Source: Gnetum montanum (lineage: Eukaryota; Streptophyta; Gnetopsida; Gnetales; Gnetaceae). Taken from it: a stretch of DNA of 64,000 bases. Both the position numbers and the translations under genes were made by a program. Location of the stretch: the NCBI GenBank assembly GCA_015680685.1, contig MNCI01006151.1, forward strand, positions 782,748-846,747, read 5' to 3'. Within the stretch, counting starts at the first letter, position 1; each line of letters begins with the position of its first letter. The notes beneath the pieces are model-generated. The model saw nothing but the letters and a program-made list of their open reading frames with translations. It ran no database searches and was not told where the DNA came from. Positions 46,701 to 59,245 of the stretch are shown piece by piece.

Positions 46701-48692
46701 TAACAGCTTAGGTGGCTCCTCAGTTTTTGACTTTTTTGTTTTCCACATTTTTGGTTTTACAACCTTTTGTTTTCATCTTCTTTATTTTACATCTTTGTTT
46801 TACATATTTGTATTTTTAAAGTTATTGATCTTCTCTTATTTTTTGTTTTACACCATCATTAATATATTCAATATTTATTATTTACTCTTTTACTTTCTTT
46901 TATGGTTATCTTGCTTGTGTTTGATGCATTTCTCTACTTTTTTTGCTAATAAGGTGGTAGGTACAATGATAATGCACTACTCGATGGTGGTATGCTTCAT
47001 TTGTAATTTGATTGTTGATGTCTGGTTTCTAACTTTGAATGTCGTTATTAACGACTAAGACATGGCTTGTTTTCATGTAATAGGCAATGAATCCACATCA
47101 TCCACCCATCCACATACTCTATGGTTTTCCTTATTTTGGAAGCATGCAGTCTCTTCTTCATTAATGCAACTTTAATAAATTAGTGACTTGTGTAGTTTCT
47201 AGAATTGGGAGGAATCAAAGGTTTGGACAAGGTTTGGCTTCAAAGGGATGCGATATTCTTTATGCTTTTCTATTTTCCTATGTGTAGGAGTGTTCTCGTA
47301 AGCTTCTCATTGTTCCATGTCATTTCACAATAAGAATCAAATAAGTCCTTGCATGGTGTGCTCCTCATCACCAAAAAAAAGAAGAAGGATTTAAAGCACA
47401 TCCCTTGGACAAAATAAATGTGAAAAATGCATGGGTCTTTGCATGGTGTGGTTCCCATCCAAAAAAAAACATGAGAATTCAAACAATACCCCTTAGACCA
47501 AATAAAAGGGCTACAAGCACTGGTTATGAGACTTGTTTTGCCTCCTCTAACTAAGGCCCTTTCTCACTTCCTACCTTCACTCCAATTTGAAATGATCGTT
47601 GTTTTCTGGGAGCATTCTTGTGTCTTAGGGAATGGACTAGTCTTAGAATGTTGATGCAAAGTCATTGAAAGTGGTTGGATTTGATTTGGACTGAGGATGG
47701 ATCCTACCAAGTCATTTAATCACAAAATCTATAAGGGACTACATGTGACCATAATTAGGAACTCCATTCCACTCTCTTTGTCATCCATCTATGCTTTTCA
47801 TGCCTCACCTCACTATCGATTTCATGTTTTGATTCAATGTTCTGGTTTGATGTGTCAGGTTTCTCAGTTAGTTATTTTTGGATTTTTTAACTTAACTTTC
47901 CATAACCATTAATCATCCATGGTTCCTATGGACTTTTTGGTTTGAAGTTATGCAAGGGCATAAAAGGCCTGTGCCTACTTTGGGGAGGACCCACTTGCAT
48001 ATCTTTCGGTTTGGTTGAGTTAAGTTCTTTATCCATAGATATTGTTACAATCAAATTCTTTTTATTTACCTCATCCATGTCATCTAATTGTATGCACCTT
48101 CACAACTGTTTGTGATGAACTCCTTTTTATTGTTGTGAATACCCTCTTTCTAGTATTCCTTGTGTTAAGCTTTTTCTAAATTTTATGGATCGCTTCTCTT
48201 ACTTAACCCATTCGTTAGTCTTTCCACTAACAACATCAAGTAACCAATCTATCACAATCACAACCTAGCTAGATAAAATCACCGATGAGATAAGGTATTT
48301 AGCCATTATCTATTGCACTATATATACTAATCCTTGATTTTGTTGTGATTGTAGTGGGAAGCATGGACTAGAAGCAAGGCTGTCATCACCAAGGAGGATG
48401 CAACCATATCACTCATGGGAGATTGGTCATGACCATTAGATTTCTTCTACCTCTCCCTCATTCTTCTGTTGCCAAGAGGGGTTGGATGTCCTTTGGATCC
48501 ATTCATGTTCTTTCCTATTGTCATGAACACCCAATTTTGTACACAATTGTAATATTGTATCATTGGGAACTTCTGTATTTGTTTGTGTTCTCTATGTCAC
48601 TTTGCATGTCAGTCAAATAAGTCCACACCCCCTAATATATTTTGTAAAGGACTTTTTCCTCTTCTTATCTACTCAAGGACGAGTTTTCATTT
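46700..48692 (+). other. 3' spacer of element D
   Basis: A T-rich start (46740-46900), the CAAGCACTGGTTATGAGAC block near 47514, GGGGAGGACCCACTTGCAT near 47980 and an acceptor-like TTGTGATTGTAG (near 48343) followed by GGAAGCATGGACTAGAAGC, shared with B. No conserved ORF. The mid-spacer AGTCATGGGGG copy seen in A2, C and E is absent. Confidence 0.6.
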
Positions 48693-48705
48693 AGTCATGG
48701 GGGTA

Positions 48706-49531
48706 TGATAAATCATGTTTTTCAATGCTCCGATATTGGGATGGCCACAATATCATGTATGCGATATCATAGCCCAAGATGCAATATCATACATTTGATA
48801 TCATAGGGTTACTTCAAGGTCTATAAACACAGCGCCTAGGTGCACAATTGGGAGTAAGTTTTTGGCATTAAGTAGTGAAACTCTTGTAGGTTTTTCATTT
48901 GAGATTTAGAATATTTTCCAAGTGCCCGCATCAAGAGATCTAAGTGTGAACGAATCTTTATTCAAGCATTGATGTACCTAAGCATACCATTGCATTGGTA
49001 ATAAAGACACACTCTTTGATTCATTCCTTGAAGCACTTGAGACTTTCTTTCTTATGCATTTATATATGATATTTATGTAGTAATTAATTTTGATTAATAA
49101 AGAAACTTATTAAGATACACAAGCACAATTCCTTCAAGCATACATGTGACTCTTGGTAGCTCAGAAACGGCTAGCATTTAAGAGCCCAGCAGTGTTTGCA
49201 CAAAGTTTAGGATGTGTTCGGGAAGTGGAAACAATTATGTTAGGCTAGATTATACTATAGTCTTCTTAGAAATTAATCAATATTACTTTTATTCTTCTTC
49301 TAGGTGAGTAATTCCATAAAAACAAAAACTAATAAAAATCTTATGCCTCAGTCACAGTTAATCATACAATTGCATTCTATAAGTGGGACTGAGAAGACAA
49401 CGAATGAACAACACACATGTACTATTTAGCTCTAGCATACTTAGTAATTATAGTCTGTGAAATTCAATTGGATCACACGTGAATGCCTATGATTCATATG
49501 GTTGGGTGTAGGGGTACCTTGTCGCTTATCA
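48706..49531 (+). repeat. 3' LTR of element D
   Basis: Preceded by AGTCATGGGGGTA (48693-48705). It starts TGATAAATCATG, ends GCTTATCA (one change) and is followed by TAGCA. Confidence 0.92.
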
Positions 49532-49536
49532 TAGCA

Positions 49537-52208
49537 CTTAACTTAGTCTTATAATCTCTTTAATTTAAATTTACTATACTTGTCCTTTTAATTTCAAAAG
49601 AACTTGGTGAGTTATTTTACTTTCACTATACTTAACTCAATTTTATGAGTACAAAAAAATTTTATCATAAATGTATTAATATTTGGTAATATCAACAGTG
49701 TATCACTTAGTACGACCAACAATGAACACTTGGTAATCTAGCAATGTTTATGCATGTTTAGTATGTGTATGACAATTTTGGAATAGATGCTCCATGTTTA
49801 GGCTAGATTATATTTATTTCTCATACTTAGATTAATTAGTTTAAGAATTTTAATATTTTAATATTATAATAAAACTTCAATCATATGCCTTAATCACACT
49901 TAACCATACAAGTTGAACCTACACAAGTGAGATTTAGAGGATAAGGACCAATGATATGATGCTTAGCTATCTAAATATTTATACTAATCCTATTCTATGG
50001 GACATGACTTCAGTGCATGTAAAAACTTGTGATCTATATGGCTAGGTGTTAGGTTTACTCTACCACTCATCATTACTATCGTTATCAAGAACTAGTGCTG
50101 GTGATTTTAGATAGTATTATCTAAGGATTGCTATTAGAGCCTAAAATGAATTATCATTTGAAAATAATAACATTTTATTTAAATACACACTTATCAAATA
50201 CAATATGTCTTCTTCTCAAAAGATAAATTCTCCACTTGCTAATGAATTAGCAAGGGTACATGACAAAATCATTAAGAATCAAGATGAAATGTCACAAAAA
50301 GTAAAAGTATACTAGCATCCAAATTCATCCTATTTGGATTTTACTTTCATTATTTACCAAGATGAACAACTACAATGGAGAGACCCAAAAGGCAACATTT
50401 TATTTCTAGTTGATCATTTAGTTTCTATAGACTAGGACATGAAGTGATTTCTATAGACTATAAGGTGGATGACAAAATATCTAGGTCCTATCAGACCACA
50501 AAGGCCCAACTATGAAAGGAACATTTCATTAAGGCATGTCATGAAGCTTCCAAAGAAAAAAGAAATACTATTTAACTAACATTGTAGTCTAAAAAGGAGG
50601 ATACTGATTATCAATTTGGCTGATCTCAACACTAAAATCCTACATCCTTAGTGGAGGTGATATGAACCATCCATGGTTATGTTTAGTGTCAGCAATTAAC
50701 AAAGGAAAGGGGAAAATAAGATCCAAGATGAAGGGGACCAACATCAAAGGGATCATGGAAGGATGACAAGCTAGCATCTCCATCTTCATCTTGTTCATTC
50801 TCATCATCAAGCTCTAATAAGTATGAACATGACCAGGATAGAAGAGGCATTGATTGTAAACTTGGTGGATATGAGAGAAGGAATTAGTCCAAGAATGGAA
50901 AAAGGGATGTTAGACTCAAGCAAGAGGCTAGGCATAGACATGAATGAAGGCATAGTAGACACCACCAAAGGAGACATGGCTATTACAGGAACCATGATGA
51001 TCATTATGAACCATTACTTTCTATTAGGAGCATCTTCAACATTCAAGAGGTAGTATATATCCCTACTAGGCATCAAAGAAACATTTGAATTAAATGACTA
51101 GATTTGAACAACTTTTCTAAATTTAAGAAATACTATAATGCATATTCACAATACCATTTACAAGCCTTCCATGATTCTTGCATCTTATCAAATGCAAACA
51201 ATGAATGGAAAAATTTGAAACTCTTCCCAAGGATGCTCATTAGAGAAGCTAAAAGTGTACTAGTCCTTAGAGGTAGAATCCATTAGAAGGTGGAGTATGA
51301 CTTGATTATGTAAAAGAATAATCTTTAAAACCTAAAAAAAGAAAACCCAAGGTTACAAGGGCTCATGATTATTATTTAAAGGAAATTTTTCATAAAGCTC
51401 CACATCAACACAAACTTAGTAAAATAAAAAAATGGTTCTAAAGCAAGTACTCTTTTTGGTTCTACAAGCCATTTTAGCCCAAAACTAGTAAAACCAAAAA
51501 ACGGTTCTACAAGCAAAATTTAATTCTATTCTAAGAGCCATATCAACATGCTATTTACATAAAGATGAAAAATGAGAAACCAATTTTATTATTAAAGCTC
51601 ATGGAACAGAAACTTGGCTTTGCGAAAATGGCTCTACTTACAATGGCATGTTAACTCATCAATACTTAATAATGCATAATTATTTTAAAACAAGAAAAAG
51701 AGTTGAATCTAGGATAGCTGTGCAAAGCATTTGAATAAAAATCTAATCCATTAAGTTATTCATATCAAATCCTTTTGGGGATTAATAATCTTAAAGAGGT
51801 AGCTTAACGACGTAAAGAAGATGCAAAGATTTGAAACAAATATAAACAATTGATTCAAATATCCTATCTTTAAGCAAGAAAATCATGATTAAGGATTATA
51901 AGTATTAATTGATAGAGTTGTACTAAGTTTTTAAATGCAAGAGCTAATATAGAGTAGAGTTACAAAGTAAAATAATAGAACAAAAGTTGTATTGTAAAGC
52001 TAATATTGAGTAGTTGGAAGTACAAGCAAATTTTCAATATAAGCTTTTTCTATAAAATTTCATATTTGAAAATGTCTCACAAAGAAAAAAGAGGAAACTC
52101 CATAAAAGTTCTAGGATATTGATACTTTTAGTTTTTCAAATTACCTACAAAATTTTAAGCTGAATATTTTTTTAGTTATGCTAATGGATTGATGTTAGGC
52201 ATATAGAG
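49537..52208 (+). mobile_element. Relic LTR element G (LTR end and gag traces)
   Basis: Old, heavily decayed element. 49690-50072 looks like the U5 part of a related LTR: GTACGACC, CACTTGGTAATC, CACACTTAACCATACAA and the end ACCACTCATCA at 50072. A primer-site-like TTACTATCGTTATCAAGAAC follows. gag starts near 50204 (ATGTCTTCTTCTCAAAAG), with later traces of the core (KLFPRMLIREA near 51225). From about 51310 to 52208 I see nothing recognisable. The left part of its LTR is missing, perhaps lost where D inserted. No 3' LTR was found. Confidence 0.6.
50204..51300 (+). pseudogene. gag: gag remnant of element G
   Basis: Matches the family only in short blocks: MSSSQK at the start, SYLDFTFIIYQDEQLQWRDP near 50327, and a core with HLQAFHDSCILSNANNEWKNLKLFPRML (in part) near 51150-51240. 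Stops and shifts throughout. It is more diverged from B, C, D and E than these are from each other. Confidence 0.55.
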
Positions 52209-53040
52209 TGATGAAACACGATATCGCATGGGCCGCAATATCGTGTATGTGATATTGCATCTTTCCCCATGATATCGTGTACGTGATATCGCTGTCCACC
52301 GCTAGTTCTATAAATAAGAGGTGACTCTCCCTTGTTTCTCCATCTAGATCTAGACCTTAGCCAAACTCTTGCCATTTTTCCATTCCAAAGTTAGAATAAT
52401 TTTCATGTGCCTGCAATAGGAGTCCCCAAGTGAATGAATCTTTATTTGAGCAATTTTGTACCTGAGCACACAATTGTGTACGGTAATAAAGACAAACTTT
52501 TGGATAAACCTTACAGTGCATGGACTCTGCTAAATAGGAATTTAATTATTTTTCATTATTGTTTAATTATTTAAATGCTTTCTTAAGGACTTAATCTCTA
52601 TCAACCCTCAACTCTCATAGTTAAGTGCATTCAGTACAACCGTTTCGAGCACGTTTGTTATGCTTGGTAATCCTGGTAACGAATAGTGTTTGGTAATCCA
52701 AGTAGTGTTGCATTGGTTCATGGTGTGAAATGGCAGGTGGGAATGGATATTGATGCTAGGTTAATTAAGGCTTAGTTAGTTAAAGTTAGTTAATTAGTCT
52801 CTTCACCCTTTTCCCTCTTAGCATAGGCGATAAAAACATAAAAGATATAAAAATCACATGCCTCAAGCTTACTTAACCATACAACCATGACAAATACAAG
52901 TAAGCTTGGGAGGACAACAATTGATTAACCTTAGGTGTTCCATAAGGCATGTAGGCACTTAGTCTACGGAGTTTGACCGGATCATGTGTGTAACGCTCGT
53001 ATTCGTATGGTTGAGTGTAGGGGTACCTCGCCACTCATCA
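52209..53040 (+). repeat. 5' LTR of element E
   Basis: It starts TGATGAAACACGATATCG and ends CACTCATCA. TATAAATA is at 52309-52316. The U5 module with GCATTCAGTA and an imperfect partner TATTGATGC (near 52628 and 52748) is present as a single copy. Confidence 0.92.
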
Positions 53041-53041
53041 T

Positions 53042-53059
53042 TGGCACCGTTGTTGGGGA
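53042..53059 (+). other. Primer-binding site of E (best tRNA-Asp match)
   Basis: TGGCACCGTTGTTGGGGA matches the tRNA-Asp-complementary consensus at 15 of 18 positions. The three differences are transitions at former CpG or CC positions. It is the best-preserved primer site in the window. Confidence 0.75.
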
Positions 53060-53184
53060 CTAAGTTGTTTGTGCGCTAAGTAGAACATAGGAAATCATCC
53101 ACATCATTGGGAAGTTTAAACAAACCCTTAGGGTTAATCAGAAGAAATTTAAACAATGGTCAATAGCACATCGACAAGATAACA

Positions 53185-56100
53185 ATGTCTTCTTCTTCTC
53201 ATAAGAGCACTTCACCACCTAGGGATCACACAAGAGACAATTGACGGTCTAACACATGTAACCCAGATCTACCAGTTCCTTAACAATTCAGTGTGGTATA
53301 TATTCATCATGATGAATATATACCCAACTTTACCTTTGTCTTCCATCAAGATGAACAACTGCGATGGAGAGACTTTGAGGGTAACATAGTGTTGCCTCCA
53401 GATAGAGCCACCCCCAACATGTGTCTTTGTGCCCATGCATGGATTGGCATGATGCAATTATACACTGATTACGTTGCATGCAATTACAACATGAGGGACT
53501 ACCATCCCATAGAAGCACAATGTCAACGGACTTGCGGCAAGAGAGTCATTATACATCATTGAAGGGAAAAGGCCCCCGTAATGCTTCGCTCATCATAAGC
53601 AAAATTAAGGGTGGTGAACCTATTTTAACAAGTTCTTCATCAAATGATGTTCCCCCTCCTAATAATGGTGAGGAGGTAATGTATTAGAACTTGCACTCCA
53701 CAATTCACAACCTAGGTTCTGATCCCCATGAACACAAAGTCGTTAATGAGGGAACACAAACACTTGACAAGGGCAAGCATTCAGATTTTCATCACGATCA
53801 GGGTCATAACCACCAAAGAGAGGGTAAGAAAGATCATCATGGTGATGGTTCCTCTTCTTCTTCACCTTCATCACATCATTCATCCTTTCCTTCCACATCA
53901 GGACATAGTCACAAGGAGCACAACTGTGAGGATAAGGGTAAGCAAGATGAGAACCCTCAACAAGAGAGTTGAGTGCGAGGACGAGGGAATTCTAGAGAGT
54001 CAAGGCATAGAAGGGAAAGTAGGGAACCATGTAGGCATCATAGATGTCATGAGAAAGATGACCATCCCCTACTAGTAACCCAGAGTATGTTAGACATTAC
54101 GGAGGTAGTTAGAATACCTAAAAGGCACCAAAAAGAGAGCCGGATCAATAGACTAGACATGAATAATATCCCACAGTTTGAGGGGGGATACAATGCTGAT
54201 CCACAGAACCACTTACAGGCATTCCACGATGCCTGTGCCTTGCAAAATATTGAAAATGAGTGGAAAAATTTAAAGTTATTTCCTACGACACTCAGAAAAG
54301 AAGCAGAAAGTTGGTACCAATCGTTAGAACCAAAATCCATTAGACGGTGGAGTACGCTGCTAGAATTGTTTAACGATAAATACCAAATGTACTCCAGAGT
54401 GTCCAACTTGCTTAAGTAGATCCAAGGATGGAAGTAGGGTAATCATGAAGCCTTGGATGCTGCCATGGGCCAATATTATGCATTGCTACATCGTTGCCCA
54501 GGACATGGTTATGGACAACGGGATCAACTACACCACCTCGTAGATGGGCTAAGACATGAAACTAGGAGAACCCTTGGGACATATGCCCAAGGGAGATTAT
54601 CTGAACTTAGGTTCCATGAAGTTCATAGATTGTTGGAGCAAGTATCTAAGGAAGAAGAGGAGCTACAGAAAAGAGAAAGCGCGGAAGAGTATAACCTCAA
54701 TCCTTCCCTCTGAAAGAGGGGAGTAAGATTCTGTGAGGAAGAGGATGAGTCACCACTCAAAGAGTTGGTGAATAGAAAGACCTTACCACTTCAAAAGTTA
54801 ACAACCAAAGTGTCGGATAAGGTAGATCAAATGTAGGACTCCTTAGACAATATATTTGAAACAGTTTTACAAATCATAGAGGAGTCTAGGGAGCGAAGTA
54901 GTGACCATGATAAGAAAAAGTGGAGAGATTTAGGTCATGCACGTGACAAGGGTAAGGGGACAAGGGTAAGGGAAAAATGACTATCACTGATGAGTTTGTG
55001 GATTTGGATATAGACAATGACGATGGATGTGAGATCTACCAATATGAACATCCTAGGAGATGTTGCCCAATAATCTCACATCTGCAAAAGTTCGGGATGT
55101 ATGCACTCAACCCAAGACTTAACAAACGGCAGGCACCCCAAAGGTTACCTTATCCCCAAGGTAACCCAAGACAGTTCCACCAACCATTAATGTACTATCC
55201 AAGTGGAACTCCACCACAACCTATTGAGAAACACCAGTAGTGGCAATACCCATAGTCATGGGGGATGCCACCGCTGAGACAACAATACCCTTATCGGTAA
55301 CCAGATCCTTATGGCTATTATGTGCAACAACCGGTTTCTCCAAGTGACTCTATCAGTCACATGACCCCACAATGGCACTACCCAGTTCGAGAGTATTTTA
55401 AGACTCCCTCTCCTGGAAGGGACACTCCACATGCATACCATCCTCCGAATATATCTGCATCTCTTACGCCGATAGTTCCACTACCACCCGCTCCAACGAT
55501 ACAAGGGGAAGTCCCCACTCAACTGCAATAATGTAATGCTACGAGAGCTATAAACCTTCAACTCACTACTAGTTCTAACAACTATACAAAGAGAAGACCT
55601 TTCTTTAGAACCAACAGTCCAAACAAGCTCTCACAACCACAAGCGGTTGAGTCTATGACCACTTCTCCATCAAGAAAGGCTTCGGAGCTCCCTTCAAACC
55701 AACAACAGAGCTCAACACAAATGGTTATGTTAACACATATCATCACAGACTAGATAAAGGTGGGCCACCTTCCCAGGAAGCTCTCTAACCCTGGGAATCC
55801 CTTAATCTACCTCCAGGTCACTAGGAATGAACCACGTAAGGCTCTTCTTGACTTAGGTTCCGTAGTCAACTTAATATCGCAAGAAATGTATAAATCCTGG
55901 AACTACCTCCACTAAAGAAGAGTAATATTCAACTAGAACTGTCTGACTAGTCCATCACTATTCCCTTCGGATTGTTGGAGGACATCGTTACCATTGTGTG
56001 TGGTTGGTCATACCCAGCTGATTTCCTATTGATAGAAGTCAACAATAATAAAGGGAACTTCTCAATTAGAATGGGGAGGGCATTGCTAAGCACCATCAAT

Positions 56101-56545
56101 GCATGACTAGGAATCTATGATCTTTCCTTGGAAATATCTAAGGAAAAAATTTATGGAAACATCAAGAAGAAGAAAGTTCCACGCATCACATACAGTAATA
56201 CAGAGGGTGATGACATACAGGAATGCTCAGCATCTCCTAGATGCAACCGGTGTGCCTAGGAAACTCAGATACAAAGGTGTTTGTATGTAGTAACCACACA
56301 ACAAGAGAACACCCAGTGGTTGACAACTAATCAAGAGACAAACCCATCAATATGCATGGAACTAACTAGGAGAACGACTTGCAACCACAACTAAAGCATA
56401 GATACATTGGAGTATGAGCGTTGCCAACTTCCAACCCTTAATCTAGAAACATCAATTGGGAGAAGTTGGACACTTTTAGAAAATTCAAATAAGTGCTCAT
56501 TATTTTGGATCTCTCCCTTTTAATTCAGTCACAGGGGAGATGGCC
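53185..56545 (+). pseudogene. gag: gag-protease of element E (broken)
   Basis: Starts at ATG 53185 (MSSSSHKSTSPP). The N-terminal block HHDEYIPNFTFVFHQDEQLRWRD is followed by a frameshift near 53540. The next frame carries the Ser-rich segment (about 53850-53900), the Arg/Glu/His-rich stretch at about 53970-54060 and the Gag core at about 54095-54420 with RLDMNNIPQFEGGY. A stop at 54417 and a second shift follow. The knuckle-like segment near 55030 reads CEIYQYEHPRRCC (second Cys lost). Protease (about 55790-56150) has the active site as ALLDLGSVVNLIS. The tail rejoins the family end near ISPF.FSHRGDG. Closest relative is C. Confidence 0.82.
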
Positions 56546-58412
56546 ACCTATGCTGATCATTTAAGGGCCTCAGTTCTTTTAAGTTTTTGTTTTACACATT
56601 TTTGTTTTACAATTTCTTTAACTCTTCTTATTTTTGTTTTACAACATCATTTATACTTTTTCATTTCTTTGTGTGTGTGTGTGTGTGTGTGTGTATTATC
56701 CATTTTATTAATTTTTTCATTTAATAACTGCTCCAACTATGGTATGAACTACACTCCATTGATTGCTAATGTTTGGTTTTTACCTTTAAGTTATGATGTT
56801 CATACTAAGGTATGGTTCTTTTCATATAGCAGGCAATGAGCCCACATCATCCATGCATCCATAAATCTCTATGGTTTCTCTTAGCTTGGAATTATACAAT
56901 TCCCTTTCTTCAAAATAATAATAACTATCAATGAATCGATGACTGGGAATTTCTCAAACTAAGGAAGGACTCTAGGATTGAAAAGGGTGTCGCTTCAAGG
57001 GAACTTGATGCATTCGTGTTGGCCATTCTCTTGGGAGCTTGGATGTTTTCTTCTTGAGTTTTCTTACTATTTCAACATTACCCAATTATCAAAAAGTTGA
57101 GTAAATAAAAATAATAATTCTTTGCATGGTGTGGTTCTCACACAAAAACACAAAAACAAAAAAAACACAAAAAACACAAAACAGTGAGAATTCAAAACAC
57201 ACCCCTTAGATGAAATAATCATCTAGGCTACAAGCACTTGTTATAGAACTAAAATAAACATGTTCCCTCGAACTAAGGCCCTTCTCACTTCCTATTCTCT
57301 CCTCCTTCATTTTGTCGGAATGGTGGGGGCTCTTGGGGGATGTATTCTTGTTACTCAAGTGGATGGCTGGGCCGAATGTATTAATGTGAAGTCACTGAAT
57401 GTGGTTTGTTTGAGGCTGGATTTGGAATGGGATCTACCAATTCACATTAATCATTAAATACACAAGGGGCTGTACACCACCTTGTTCTTGAGACTCCATT
57501 CCATTTTCTTCTACGCATCATTCTTTCTGCATTGTCACCTCATTTCTGGTTGTATCATTAGTGTATATTTTGGTTGACGCATTAGTTTCTTTTTGGTAAA
57601 TTCTTGTGGTTAAGACTTTAACTCTTGTTCCAAATGACATTCCCAAAGCTTATGGACCCTTTGAATGTGAGATTGTTAGGGCATTAAGGGCATGAGCCTG
57701 CTTTGGGGAGGATCCACTGGCATTCCTATTTGGTGCATCCGTTAATTTCTTTCCTTTAACATTGTTGCAATCAACGCTATTTTTTTGATTTCCATCTTGA
57801 CATCCATTTCATCGATGTTACAGTTGTATTTTTTCTCCATCTTCCTTGCTCCTTTTCTTTTCCTCCATTCACTCAATACCGAAGGTTCGCTCTTAGTCAT
57901 GGGGGTCCTTGTCCAATTTTTTCAATTTTCTCCTAGCCCCTACACCTAAGGTAGTCACCAATATTATATCTTTAGACCTGAATCAGCCATACAATAACTC
58001 AGCATTATGATTCATTTACCCTTGCTAATATAAGACTGTGTTGTGTGTGTAGATGACAATCATGCAACAACAGATTGGATCTGGAGGGAACACTTGGAAT
58101 GGATCAATGTTGAAGTAGTTATGTAAGAAATGAGATTGATGATGCACTTATGGATGGACAACGAAAGGTGCAATCTTGGGGTTGGCAGTAGCAGACTTCT
58201 TCTCTCTTCTCTCTTCTCTCTCTCGGCTGCCAAATAAGGCCGGATGTCAAATGTATAAAGTGTTCACTCTTGTTGTTGTGAATACTAGTTTTGTCATGTT
58301 CTGTAATGATGATCCATTCACATGTCATCCCATTCACCATTAGTTCCATTCAAGTCAATAATCCCATACCTTTCCAATGTTTTGTAAGGAACTCAAGGAT
58401 GAGTTTTTATTC
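56546..58412 (+). other. 3' spacer of element E
   Basis: Homologous in order to the spacer of C: T-rich start, (GT)n near 56670-56694, CAAGCACTTGTTATAG near 57232, GGGGAGGATCCACTGGCAT near 57706, AGTCATGGGGG at 57895-57905 and an acceptor-like TGTGTGTGTAG near 58043. No conserved ORF. Confidence 0.6.
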
Positions 58413-58425
58413 AGTCATGGGGGTA
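58413..58425 (+). other. Polypurine-tract position of E
   Basis: AGTCATGGGGGTA directly abuts the 3' LTR and is identical to C, D and B. Confidence 0.6.
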
Positions 58426-59240
58426 TGATGGGACACGATATCGCATATGCAATATCGCGTCTTTCCCCACAATATTGCTTATGTGATATCATGATCCATC
58501 ACCAGTTCTATAAATAAGAGGCAGCTCTCCCTTATTTCTCCATCTAGATCTAGACCTTAGCCACACTCTTGCCATTTTTCCATTCCAGAGTTAGAATAAT
58601 TTCCATGTGCCCATAGTAGGAGTCCCCAAGTGAAAGGATCTTTATTCGAGCAATTCTGTACCTGAGCACACAATTGTGTATGACAATAAATATGAACTTT
58701 TGGATAAACCTTGCAGTGCATGGACTAAGCTAAATAGGACTTTAATTATTATTCATTATTTTTTAATTGTTTAAATGCTTTCTTAAGGACTTAATCTCTC
58801 TCAACCCTCAACTCTCATAGTTAACTGCATTTAGTACGACCGCTTCGAGCATGTGCATTACACTTGGTAATCTCAGTAATGAATAGTGTTTGGTAATCCT
58901 AGTAGCATTACATTGGTTCAGGGTGTGAAACGACAAGTGGGAATGGATACTGATGCTAGGTTAATTAAGGCTTAGTTAGTTAAAGTTAGTTAATTAGTCT
59001 TTTCACCCTTTTCCCTCTTAGCATAGGCGATAAAAACATAAAAGATATAAAAATCACATGCCTCAAGCTTACTTAACTATACAACTGTGACAAATACAAG
59101 TAAGCCTGGGAGGACAACAATTGATTAACCTTAGATGTTCCATAAGGTGTGTAGGCACTTAGTCTGCGGAGTTTGACTGGATCACATGTGTAACGCTCAT
59201 ATTCATATGGTTGAGTGTAGGGGTACCTCGCCACTCATCA
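58426..59240 (+). repeat. 3' LTR of element E
   Basis: It starts TGATGGGACACGATATCG, ends CACTCATCA and is followed by TAGAG. The stem arms GCATTTAGTA (near 58826) and TACTGATGC (near 58948) pair with a one-base bulge. Confidence 0.92.
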
Positions 59241-59245
59241 TAGAG

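Larger units (their letters stand above)
39541..49531 (+). mobile_element. LTR retrotransposon D (gag-pol, complete length)
   Basis: A 9991-bp element with a perfect target duplication TAGCA (39536-39540, 49532-49536). Order: 5' LTR, tRNA-Asp-type primer site, gag, protease, RT, RNase H, integrase, a roughly 2-kb spacer, polypurine-like tract, 3' LTR. It is the most complete autonomous-type copy. Stops and frameshifts break gag and pol, but all domains are present, so it shows what C and E have lost. Confidence 0.93.
52209..59240 (+). mobile_element. LTR retrotransposon E (gag-protease, sister of C)
   Basis: A complete 7032-bp element with a perfect target duplication TAGAG (52204-52208, 59241-59245). 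It has the same organisation as C: gag and protease, then a direct join to the pol tail, spacer and 3' LTR. RT, RNase H and integrase are absent. The join lies at the same place as in C (see the finding), so both descend from one deleted ancestor. Frameshifts and stops break the coding region. Confidence 0.92.
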
